From Phycisphaerales bacterium (GTDB lineage: Bacteria > Planctomycetota > Phycisphaerae > Phycisphaerales > UBA1924): a stretch of DNA of 34,184 nucleotides. Shown here one piece after another: positions 8,296 through 16,052 of this stretch. The notes beneath the pieces were generated by a model that worked only from the letters and a program-made list of their open reading frames with translations, was not told where the DNA came from and ran no database searches. The stretch covers positions 1 through 34,184 of the forward strand of contig JAPKGU010000020.1 of assembly GCA_026647565.1 (NCBI GenBank), written 5' to 3'. A program made the position numbers and the translations under genes. Every line of letters starts with the position of its first letter. Position 1 is the first letter of the stretch.

Positions 8296-11200
8296 ACGTC
8301 CTCTCGGGACTCAGAGCCATCCCACCCGCAGGCAGAACGGCCGTTCTCGTCGGCGTCGCCGCAATCCTCGTCGGCGGCGCCTACTTCCTCGGCGGCGGCC
8401 TCCAGGGCAGCGGCATCGTCGCCTCGCTCGTCGCACTCGCCGGCGTCGGTCTCATCATCGCCCTTCTCTTCGTCTACTCCAAAGTGCTCGCACTGCTCGA
8501 TCGCAGGAAGTCCACCCCCTTCGCGGCAAAGCTCCGCCAGAACACCGCCGCCGTGCCCCAGGGCATCAGCGATCCGTCGCACCGCGCCCAGCTCGACGAC
8601 ATCCGAAAGAAGTTCGAGAGAGGCCTCGATGTCTTCAAGGAACACGGCAAGGACCTCTACAGCATGCCGTGGTATCTCCTCGTCGGAGAGCCCGGATCCG
8701 GCAAGACCGAGATGATCCGACGCTGCAACGTCGGCTTCCCGCCCGGCCTTCAGGACACGCTCCAGGGCACCGGCGGCACCGTCAACATGAACTGGTGGTT
8801 CACCAACCACGCCGTGATCCTCGACACGGCCGGAAAGCTCATCTTCGACCAGGCCCCTCCGGGACAGACCACCGTCTGGAAGGAGCTTCTCACCCTGCTC
8901 CGCAAGGGACGCCCGAGCTGCCCGATCAACGGCATGCTCCTGGTCATCCCCGCCGACACCCTCATCATGGACTCCGAGGAACAGATCCTCGGCAAGGCCG
9001 GCCGGATCGCCGAGCAGCTCGACGGGATCCAGCGCGTGCTCGGTGTTCGGTTCCCGGTCTTTGTCGTCATCACCAAGTGCGACAAGATCAACGGGTTCAG
9101 GGAGTTCTTCGACGGCATCCGGGATCCGCAGCTCCAGAACCAGATCCTCGGCTGGTCGAACCCCGCCGACCTCGACGCCCCCTTCTCGCCAGAAGCGGTC
9201 GATCAGCACCTCCAGACCGTGCAGGGGCGGCTCCGGCGCCGGCGCCTCGGACTCCTCCTCGACCCGGTCCATTCCGACGACCCTGTCAATGGCAAGCGCA
9301 TCGATCAGGTCGACGCCATGTACGCCTTCCCCGAGGGCATCATGCAGATCGCCCCGCGCCTGCGCCGCTATCTGGAGACGATCTTCGTCGCCGGCGCCTG
9401 GTCCACCAAGCCCCTCTTTCTCCGGGGCATCTACTTCAACAGCGCGCTCCGCGAGGGCGACGCCCTCGACGCCGATCTCGCCGCCATGTTCAACCTCCCG
9501 CCGGACCAGCTCCCCGAGGGCCGCGTCTGGGAGCGCGAACGCTCGTACTTCATCCGCGACCTCTTGATGACCAAGGTCTTCCGCGAGCGGGGCCTGGTCA
9601 CGAGGGCAAACAGCGCGAAAAAAGTCCAGCGCCAGCGCATGGGCATCGTCCTGGGCGCCGCGTCGCTCGCGCTCGTGCTCTCCATTGCGATCGTGACGAT
9701 CAGCGGCGTTCGCTTCAAGTCCCGCATCGGCGTCCACCGGGACTTCTGGTCGACAGTCGCCGACGCCGTCCTCGCGCCCAAGGCCGCGGGCGACACCGGC
9801 GTCTGGGAGGTTGTCGCCGAACGCTCCGGCGTCCAGGCGATCAGCAACCCGCGATGGTGGAACCAGTCCATCCAGTCACGCCTCGAGAACGTCGTCGGCG
9901 CAGACGGAATGGAAGATCTCCGGTACTCCGCCGTCGTCGCGTCCGTCGCGGAACGCGCGTCCCGACCCATTGAGATACCCGTCGAGTTCAAGTGGCTCAG
10001 CGCCTTCGGCATCGCAAATCCCGCCGAACGCCAGCGCGACGCCGCTCAGACCGTCGTCGATGTCGCGATCATGTCGCCCCTCGTCCGCGGCGTCCGTGCC
10101 CGCATCGATCGTGGCGATGCGCTCCCGCCGGACGCGATCGCCGAACTCGTCCGACTGGAACGCGAGGCCGCGGCGATCCCCGCCCGCTCCGGCGAGTCCG
10201 AGTGGGCCATGGGCACCCTGCTCATGGCGCTCGACCCACGGCTCGTTCAGGGCGACGAGGTCATCTCCGATCGCGAGCCCCTCGGCGTCGAGGCGGTCAA
10301 CGTCGATCGAGCCGTTCGCGCGCTCTACGGACAGCGGGTCGCAACGTGGCCACCGCCCAACGCACCGTGGGCGGCAAGCGGCGCGGGACTCGCGTCGATC
10401 GAACGCGCCGTGACCCTGCTGTGCGAGGGCGCCTCTCCCGCGGACCGTGCCCAGACGGGCATCAAGGCCATCGGCGACTTCGTGGCCGCCGCCGCCGCGT
10501 TCGAGGCCGCCGAACAGGGCACGGCCGGCCTGCTCGGGCTTCAAGGGCTTCAGGTCGCCTCGTCCCGCGCGGAGCACGCGCGCGTCGTGGCGTCGTGGGA
10601 CGAACGCCTCTCTCTCCTCCGTCGTTCGGCCGAATCAATGGCCGCCGCGCTCGTGCCGGTCAAGGACCTCGAAGGACGCCCCGCCGAAGAGTGGATCACG
10701 AACGCGACAAGGCAGGCGGTCGACGACGCGTCGGCACGCCTCGCGCCCATTCTCGCGCAGACTCCCGCTCAAGGACCCGCCCAGCCCCAGGCGCCATCGC
10801 CAAGCCAGCCGCCGCCTCAGGCGTCCGGCGACGCGGGCGGTGCGGCATCAGGCCCTCAGGCCCGCCTCGCGGCCATCGCCGCCCTGCTCACCGCCGAGCT
10901 GGCCGAAGCCGAGTCCAACGCCCGAAAGTCCCTCGGCAACGCCAAGGAGACGATCGAGAACGCGCAGCGACAGTCGCTCCGAAAGATCGCGGTCGACGGG
11001 ACCGAGACGCGGCTGTTCGAAGCCCGCCTGTCCATGTACAACGGCGCGGACAGCGCCCTCAAGGCAAGGGACACGCTCGACTCCATCTCCGCCCTCGGCG
11101 ACGCGATCACCGCAGTGAACAGCGCCGGACGAGATGCGAGGGCGTCGGTCGAGCGTGTGGCAGGCGCCGCGGGCGCCGAAGAACTCGTCCAGCGCGCCGC

Positions 11201-12758
11201 ACGCCTTGCGAACGCCGCCATCGACGCCTCCGGCGCCCGCCGCAGGTCCGAACTCGTCGAAGCCGCGATCGCTCGCATCGAGTCCGAAGATCCCGTCGCC
11301 ATCGCCGGCGCGGTCGCCACCGGCGGGGCCGCAGGCCCGATCGAGATCGCCCGCGTGCCCATGAGCTCGCTCGGAGGCGAACGCATCGACGAACGATTCA
11401 GCCCCAAGAGCGCGACGCAGGTCTTCGCGGCGTTCGCCGGCGTGCAGGGTGTTCTTGACACCGGCCTCGCCGCCACGACCGAAAGCCCCGTGATGGATGC
11501 CCGCGCCCTGCGCGAGCGCTGGTCCGGCGCCAGATCTCGCATCGAGACGTACATCGGCGATTATCTCGGCGCGTGGCTCCACGTCTACGAGCGGTCACGG
11601 ACGATCGATCCCGCCCTGCGATCGTGGGCCGACGCCGCCGGGGCACTCTCGTCCACGTCCGCCAGAGACATCAACGCGGCGCTCGCAGCTGCCCTGATCC
11701 AGGTCCGCGCCGCCTTCGACGCGATCCCGGAGTCCAGCCGGACCTCCGACCCCCGCGTGGTCGGTGCCACAACGCGCCTCAACGCGGAGATCGCGCAGCT
11801 CGACGGCCCCTCACGGGAGGCGTTCACCGCCCGGGCGGAGCGTTCACGGACCGAGCTTCTTGCGATGACCAGTGAGCCGATGGCGGCACGCGAGGCCGTC
11901 CTCGCGTTCCGGCCCTCCGACTTCCAGACGACGGTGCTCGCCGCGTGCCCGGCGTCCATCGACGATCCCAATCGCGTGGAACTCTGGGACCGGATCGTGC
12001 TCGGCTCGATCGAGTTGCTGGCCAACGACACCGCGTCCGGCGTGCGCGAGGCGTCGGCAACCGTGCTGGAACTGTCCAGACGCGCCCCGATCTCCCGCGA
12101 CAGCGACGCCGCACTCACCTTCGAAGAGATCGAGTCGCTCAACGCAGCCGTGAAGCGCCTGATGCCCGGCGACCCCGAGGCCGCCGCCGGCGACACGATC
12201 GGATCCGGCGCGCCCGTCGCACGGGCCGACGTCGCGACGCTGCTCTCACGCGTCGCCGGGCCGGACCTGCTCCGCCGCCAGCGAGCCCTGCTCACGCGAG
12301 GCCGTCAGATCGCAGAGATCTTCTCCCCCGGACTCGAGTACGAGATCCTGACGCTCGAGTCCCAGCCGTCGCCCGGTGCGCATCAGAACTGGCCCTTCGT
12401 ACGCACGCACACCGCCGCCGGCACCTCTGAATGGCGCCCTCTGGCCGCCAACCGTGAGACCGGCGTGCGCATCCCCGTCAAGCCCGGCGCCACGCTCACC
12501 CTTGAGTTCTCACGGACCGAGGCCAAGGGAGGCATCGGCGCGAACGTGATCACGACCCCGGACGGCTGGACGCTCGCGCTGACCGCCATCCAGAAGGGCC
12601 GCCAGGATCCGTCTCGCACCAACGTGTGGATCGTTCCCCTCGACTTCGGGGGTCAGCCCCTGGAGATCGGAGTGAAGTTCAGCAGGCCCATGCCCGTCGA
12701 GGCCCGCTGGCCCAGGACCGCGGAATGGCCCGACCCGCTCACGCTCAACCCGGGGTAA
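8292..12758 (+). CDS. tssM: T6SS membrane-complex protein TssM (IcmF family)
   Basis: TssM spans inner membrane and periplasm and links TssL to the outer-membrane part of the T6SS channel. Two membrane helices lie at about 13-37 and 41-63. The cytoplasmic NTPase-like domain has an intact Walker A, GEPGSGKTEM (about 132-141), and a Walker B-like VILDTAGK (about 175-182). A third membrane helix lies at about 450-472, after which the chain is periplasmic. At 1488 residues it is longer than typical TssM (about 1100-1300). The excess includes a Pro/Gln/Ala linker (about 820-855) and a long Ala-rich helical region. The C-terminal part (about 1360-1488) is beta-rich with LALTAIQKGRQDPSRTNVW, fitting the domain that normally meets TssJ, although no tssJ is in the window. 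The GTG start at 8292 has GGAGG (8281-8285) 6 nt upstream. Confidence 0.93.
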   Translation: MNVLSGLRAIPPAGRTAVLVGVAAILVGGAYFLGGGLQGSGIVASLVALAGVGLIIALLFVYSKVLALLDRRKSTPFAAKLRQNTAAVPQGISDPSHRAQLDDIRKKFERGLDVFKEHGKDLYSMPWYLLVGEPGSGKTEMIRRCNVGFPPGLQDTLQGTGGTVNMNWWFTNHAVILDTAGKLIFDQAPPGQTTVWKELLTLLRKGRPSCPINGMLLVIPADTLIMDSEEQILGKAGRIAEQLDGIQRVLGVRFPVFVVITKCDKINGFREFFDGIRDPQLQNQILGWSNPADLDAPFSPEAVDQHLQTVQGRLRRRRLGLLLDPVHSDDPVNGKRIDQVDAMYAFPEGIMQIAPRLRRYLETIFVAGAWSTKPLFLRGIYFNSALREGDALDADLAAMFNLPPDQLPEGRVWERERSYFIRDLLMTKVFRERGLVTRANSAKKVQRQRMGIVLGAASLALVLSIAIVTISGVRFKSRIGVHRDFWSTVADAVLAPKAAGDTGVWEVVAERSGVQAISNPRWWNQSIQSRLENVVGADGMEDLRYSAVVASVAERASRPIEIPVEFKWLSAFGIANPAERQRDAAQTVVDVAIMSPLVRGVRARIDRGDALPPDAIAELVRLEREAAAIPARSGESEWAMGTLLMALDPRLVQGDEVISDREPLGVEAVNVDRAVRALYGQRVATWPPPNAPWAASGAGLASIERAVTLLCEGASPADRAQTGIKAIGDFVAAAAAFEAAEQGTAGLLGLQGLQVASSRAEHARVVASWDERLSLLRRSAESMAAALVPVKDLEGRPAEEWITNATRQAVDDASARLAPILAQTPAQGPAQPQAPSPSQPPPQASGDAGGAASGPQARLAAIAALLTAELAEAESNARKSLGNAKETIENAQRQSLRKIAVDGTETRLFEARLSMYNGADSALKARDTLDSISALGDAITAVNSAGRDARASVERVAGAAGAEELVQRAARLANAAIDASGARRRSELVEAAIARIESEDPVAIAGAVATGGAAGPIEIARVPMSSLGGERIDERFSPKSATQVFAAFAGVQGVLDTGLAATTESPVMDARALRERWSGARSRIETYIGDYLGAWLHVYERSRTIDPALRSWADAAGALSSTSARDINAALAAALIQVRAAFDAIPESSRTSDPRVVGATTRLNAEIAQLDGPSREAFTARAERSRTELLAMTSEPMAAREAVLAFRPSDFQTTVLAACPASIDDPNRVELWDRIVLGSIELLANDTASGVREASATVLELSRRAPISRDSDAALTFEEIESLNAAVKRLMPGDPEAAAGDTIGSGAPVARADVATLLSRVAGPDLLRRQRALLTRGRQIAEIFSPGLEYEILTLESQPSPGAHQNWPFVRTHTAAGTSEWRPLAANRETGVRIPVKPGATLTLEFSRTEAKGGIGANVITTPDGWTLALTAIQKGRQDPSRTNVWIVPLDFGGQPLEIGVKFSRPMPVEARWPRTAEWPDPLTLNPG

Positions 12759-12764
12759 CCGCCG

Positions 12765-12827
12765 ATGGTGAGGATGCCGGGGGCGCTGCACGCCCGAACA
12801 CAGAGAGATCCAAGAGGTTCGAGGTGA
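12765..12827 (+). CDS. Possible 20-codon mini-ORF bridging tssM and tagF
   Basis: ATG 12765 lies 6 nt after the tssM TAA. The frame runs 20 codons to TGA 12825-12827, which overlaps the tagF GTG as GTGA (12824-12827). No strong ribosome site precedes the ATG. The arrangement repeats that at the start of tssL. It is too short to judge by composition and could be chance. Confidence 0.15.
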   Translation: MVRMPGALHARTQRDPRGSR

Positions 12828-13771
12828 TCGGCAAGATCTTGGGCAAGCGGGGGACACGACAGAACGGACCGACCGTCCGCGTCGCCGCGTTCGGCAAGCA
12901 CCCGGCATGGAACGACCACGTCGAGGACATCGGCCTCGAATCCGAGCCGCTCGTCGACCTGCGACGCAATCTCTACGTCGAGGGCATCGGCGGCAACATC
13001 GACTCCGGCGCCTGGGACGCGCTCGAACCCGCCTCGCGACTCGATGGATTCGCCCACGCCTTCTACCGCTCCGCCGCCGGGTCGATGATCGTCGGCCGCA
13101 TCTGGTCGAGCACCGACGGAGTGGGACGCGCCAAGTACCCGTTCGTGGCCGCCGCCGAGATCGCCAACCTCGATCCGCCGGACGCGATCCACGTCGCGAT
13201 GCCGGCCCTCATCGATCTCGAAAGGGCCTGTCGATCCACGCAGCAGCAGCAGGCCGTCATCGGCGCCGTCACCGCCTGCGCAGACCGCCTGCGCCTCCGC
13301 GTGGCACGTCCCGCGACCACCGACCCCACCTCGACGCTCGATGTTCTCCTCCGACACCCCGCCCTCGGCCCCAACCATCGCGGTGTCGAACGCATCCTCT
13401 ACCAGGTCCAGCGCGACTTCGGCGCCTTCGTCCCGCGCGGCTCCGATTCGGGAATCATCCGCACCAGAGCCGTCGACACCCGCCCCCAGCACATCCGCGT
13501 GCCCGCGTGCGTCTCGGACGCCGCAGGATCGCTCGCCGCGTGGAGCCGATTCTTCGCGTCACGTCTCGATCCGGCCTGCCCCATCATCCTGATCCGACGC
13601 ATCGACGGGCACTGGATCGACGCGATCGTCGGCACGCCGGGACGCGCGGAGCTCTTCTGCCTCCGTGCAGGACTCGTCGCGCTCCCCCTCGCCAGTGAAG
13701 TCCCCTACACCATCGAACCGGAGTTCGCCGCGAGCGTCTCGCAGTGGCTTGCCGAGCACGCCGCACGATGA
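12824..13771 (+). CDS. T6SS-associated protein, TagF/ImpM-like
   Basis: TagF proteins are cytoplasmic and repress T6SS assembly post-translationally, often through Fha. This 315-aa protein carries AAFGKHPAWNDHVEDIG (about residues 21-37), which corresponds to the FGKLPxxGDF motif opening the TagF domain. It then shows AFYRSAAGSMIVGRIWSS and GRAKYPFVAA, matching the TagF pattern of a GSxDxxGRxYPFxxA stretch. A conserved-looking C-terminal half (about 165-315) has no domain I can name. There is no signal peptide or membrane segment. GTG 12824 was chosen because AGAGG (12813-12817) is 6 nt upstream and no in-frame start exists between it and tssM coding sequence. Its position immediately after tssM is typical of tagF. 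The stop (TGA, 13769-13771) overlaps an ATG that is in frame with the following tpsB. The match is distant, so TagF-like is the safe name. Confidence 0.7.
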   Translation: MIGKILGKRGTRQNGPTVRVAAFGKHPAWNDHVEDIGLESEPLVDLRRNLYVEGIGGNIDSGAWDALEPASRLDGFAHAFYRSAAGSMIVGRIWSSTDGVGRAKYPFVAAAEIANLDPPDAIHVAMPALIDLERACRSTQQQQAVIGAVTACADRLRLRVARPATTDPTSTLDVLLRHPALGPNHRGVERILYQVQRDFGAFVPRGSDSGIIRTRAVDTRPQHIRVPACVSDAAGSLAAWSRFFASRLDPACPIILIRRIDGHWIDAIVGTPGRAELFCLRAGLVALPLASEVPYTIEPEFAASVSQWLAEHAAR

Positions 13772-13813
13772 TCCGGACACTCTCCAGCACCCGTCCTCGG
13801 CACGCTCGCCCGA

Positions 13814-13842
13814 TTGCGACGCACGCAGCGATCGGATACGGT
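13814..13842 (+). promoter_or_regulatory. Weak candidate promoter upstream of tpsB
   Basis: TTGCGA (13814-13819, 4 of 6 to the -35) and TACGGT (13837-13842, 3 of 6 to the -10) are separated by 17 nt, ending about 60 nt before the chosen tpsB start. This is the best pair in the 131-bp gap after tagF, but it is near background quality for such DNA. Confidence 0.25.
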
Positions 13843-13902
13843 GTACGGCCAGCGGGCGGGATCGACTCCGATATAGAACAGATGCCGACCAGGAGGGCGG
13901 GC

Positions 13903-15936
13903 ATGCGGAAGAGCATTGAAGGCGTGCGTTGTGGCGTGACGCCCACGCCGCGCGCGCTGGTGCTCGCCGCCGCGGTGTCGCTGCTCTCGATCGCGCCGTC
14001 GCGAGTTGTCGCGCAGGACGTGCCCGCGACCGAACCACCCAAGGTCGCCGAGCCGCTCGGGTCTCCCGAAGAACCGACCGATCCGGCTCCGACGCAGTGG
14101 ATCCGCGCCGCGCCCCTCCGGCTCCGATACGCCCAGGCCACGACCGGCCTGCCGACGATCGAGGAGCTCTCGCGCGTCGAGGTGCGCCTCAAGGAGACCC
14201 CGGAGGGACTCGCGCCCGCCGAATCAGACGCCGAGGGACGCCTCTATCCCGTCTCGGAGCTCTGCGACGGTCAGCCACGGACATTCTCACTCGAAGCCAT
14301 CGACGCAATCTGCTTCGAGGTCTTCCGGACCCTGCGCGACGCCGGCCTCGTCGGCCTTCTGGTCTCGCCCGATCCGGAGTCGGACCGGATCGATCTTTCG
14401 ACAGGCGAGGTCTTCCCCTCAGACGACGAGTCGCTCGACCTGGTCGTCTGGGTCGCCGCAGTCTCCGAGGTCCGCACGCTCGCCTCGGGCAAGCGCATCC
14501 CCGAGAGCGATCGCGTGAACTCGGCCAGGCACGCGCGCATCCTCCGCCACTCGCCGATCCGGCCCGTGACAGAGGACCCCGCCCGCGCCTACATCCGGCG
14601 CGAGCAGATCGACGACTACGTGCTCCGCCTGAACCGCCACCCGGGGCGCCGCGTCGACGTCGCGATCGCGCCGACCGACGAGCGTGATCGCGCCGTCCTC
14701 GACTATCTCATCGTCGAGAACCGGCCTCTCTCCTTCTACACCCAGCTCTCCAACACCGGCACCGAGGACACGGACGAGTGGCGAGAGCGATTCGGCCTCT
14801 CCCACACCCAGTTCACCGGCAGAGACGACGTCCTCTTGCTCGACTACATCACCGCCGGCTTCTCCGAGGCCCACGCCTTCATCGGCTCCTACGACACGCC
14901 CGTCTTCGACACCGAACGCCTGCGATTCCGCGTCTACGGAAACGTCTCCTCCTTCGAAGCGTCCGACGTCGGACTCGCCAGCGAACGCTTCAGCGGCGAC
15001 TCATGGACCCTCGGCGCCGAGTTCATCTTCAACCTCTGGCAGACCCGGCTCTCCGGCGGCGCCCAGGAACGCCCCCTCTTCGTCGACGCCTTCGCGGGCG
15101 CACGCTGGCAGCACATCGAAGTCACCAACCAGATCGCCGACGTCGCCGGGGAAGACGACATCTTCCTCCCGCGCGTCGGTCTCCGCGTCGAGAGCCGCAA
15201 CGACGTCGAGTCCCTCGGCGCGTCCGCCGCCTTCGAATGGTCGATGCCCGGCGTCTCCGGAAGCGATCCCGAGGAACTCGAGAAACTCGGACGCCTCGAC
15301 GTCGACGAGCAGTGGGTGGTCTTCCAGTTCGAGGGCTCGTACTCGTTCTTCCTCGAGCCGTTCCTCAACTTCTCAGAGTGGCAGCGCCCACGAGTGCCCT
15401 CCGACCGCGCCGGCGCCAAGCGATTCGACCCGGGACTCTCCACCCTCGCCCACGAGATCGTGCTCGGGCTTCGGGCACAGTGGGCGTTCGACCATCGACT
15501 CATCCCCAACGCCGAGCAGGTCGTCGGCGGCCTCTATACCGTCCGCGGGTATCCCGAGTCCATCGTCGCCGGCGACTCGGTCATCGTCGCCTCCGCCGAG
15601 TATCGATTCCACCTCCCCCGCGCACTGGCCATCCAGCCCGAGCCGTCGCGGCTCTTCGGGCGTGAGTTCCGCGCCAGGCCCCAGCAGCAGTACGGCCGAC
15701 CCGACTGGGACCTCGTGCTCCGCGCGTTCATCGACGCCGGGCACGTCGTCAACAGCCATCGACTCGAGTTCGAGAAGGACGAGTCCCTCGTCGGTGCCGG
15801 CATCGGCGCCGAACTCCTCCTCTACCAGAACCTGAGCGTCCGCGCCGATTGGGGGTTCGTGCTCGACGACGTCGACAACCAGGATGTCAACCGTGGAGAC
15901 AATCGCCTGCACGTTGTCTTCACGCTGCTCTTCTAG
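13903..15936 (+). CDS. Two-partner secretion outer-membrane transporter TpsB (FhaC/ShlB/HecB family)
   Basis: TpsB proteins are 16-strand outer-membrane barrels with periplasmic POTRA domains that export a cognate TpsA exoprotein. This 677-aa precursor starts with a signal peptide (hydrophobic ALVLAAAVSLLSIAP, cleavage probably after VVA or VVAQ near residue 38). It then has a Pro-rich linker and POTRA-like sequence. The diagnostic LNRHPGRRVDVAI (about 241-253) is followed by RPLSFYTQLSNTGT, GLSHTQFTGRDDVLLLDY and alternating beta-barrel sequence. YTVRGYPES (about 545-553) contains the VRGY tetrad of the Omp85/TpsB superfamily loop. The C-terminus ends LHVVFTLLF with a terminal Phe, typical of outer-membrane barrels. 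ATG 13903 has a perfect AGGAGG (13891-13896) 6 nt upstream. The frame stays open upstream to ATG 13768, but a start there would bury the signal peptide. tpsA follows after 116 bp. Confidence 0.92.
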   Translation: MRKSIEGVRCGVTPTPRALVLAAAVSLLSIAPSRVVAQDVPATEPPKVAEPLGSPEEPTDPAPTQWIRAAPLRLRYAQATTGLPTIEELSRVEVRLKETPEGLAPAESDAEGRLYPVSELCDGQPRTFSLEAIDAICFEVFRTLRDAGLVGLLVSPDPESDRIDLSTGEVFPSDDESLDLVVWVAAVSEVRTLASGKRIPESDRVNSARHARILRHSPIRPVTEDPARAYIRREQIDDYVLRLNRHPGRRVDVAIAPTDERDRAVLDYLIVENRPLSFYTQLSNTGTEDTDEWRERFGLSHTQFTGRDDVLLLDYITAGFSEAHAFIGSYDTPVFDTERLRFRVYGNVSSFEASDVGLASERFSGDSWTLGAEFIFNLWQTRLSGGAQERPLFVDAFAGARWQHIEVTNQIADVAGEDDIFLPRVGLRVESRNDVESLGASAAFEWSMPGVSGSDPEELEKLGRLDVDEQWVVFQFEGSYSFFLEPFLNFSEWQRPRVPSDRAGAKRFDPGLSTLAHEIVLGLRAQWAFDHRLIPNAEQVVGGLYTVRGYPESIVAGDSVIVASAEYRFHLPRALAIQPEPSRLFGREFRARPQQQYGRPDWDLVLRAFIDAGHVVNSHRLEFEKDESLVGAGIGAELLLYQNLSVRADWGFVLDDVDNQDVNRGDNRLHVVFTLLF

Positions 15937-15937
15937 A

Positions 15938-15956
15938 TCCCGCGCCGCACGCGGGA
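15938..15956 (+). other. Stem-loop between tpsB and tpsA
   Basis: TCCCGCG (15938-15944) pairs perfectly with CGCGGGA (15950-15956) around a 5-nt loop, starting one base after the tpsB stop. There is no T run behind it, so it is not a standard intrinsic terminator. It could stabilise the tpsB 3' end or attenuate reading into tpsA. Confidence 0.3.
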
Positions 15957-16052
15957 CGTACAGACCCTTCGGATCAACCACGCACGTTCGAGCAGGCGAC
16001 GCGGGGCGGGGAACTGGCGGAGCAAGCGGGCAGCCGAATCACGGAGCCGGAC

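Noticed and set aside
15849-16052. N-terminal extension of tpsA back into tpsB
   Set aside because: The frame is open but overlaps tpsB, is Arg/Pro-rich and lacks a signal sequence. ATG 16053 has a ribosome site and a classical signal peptide.
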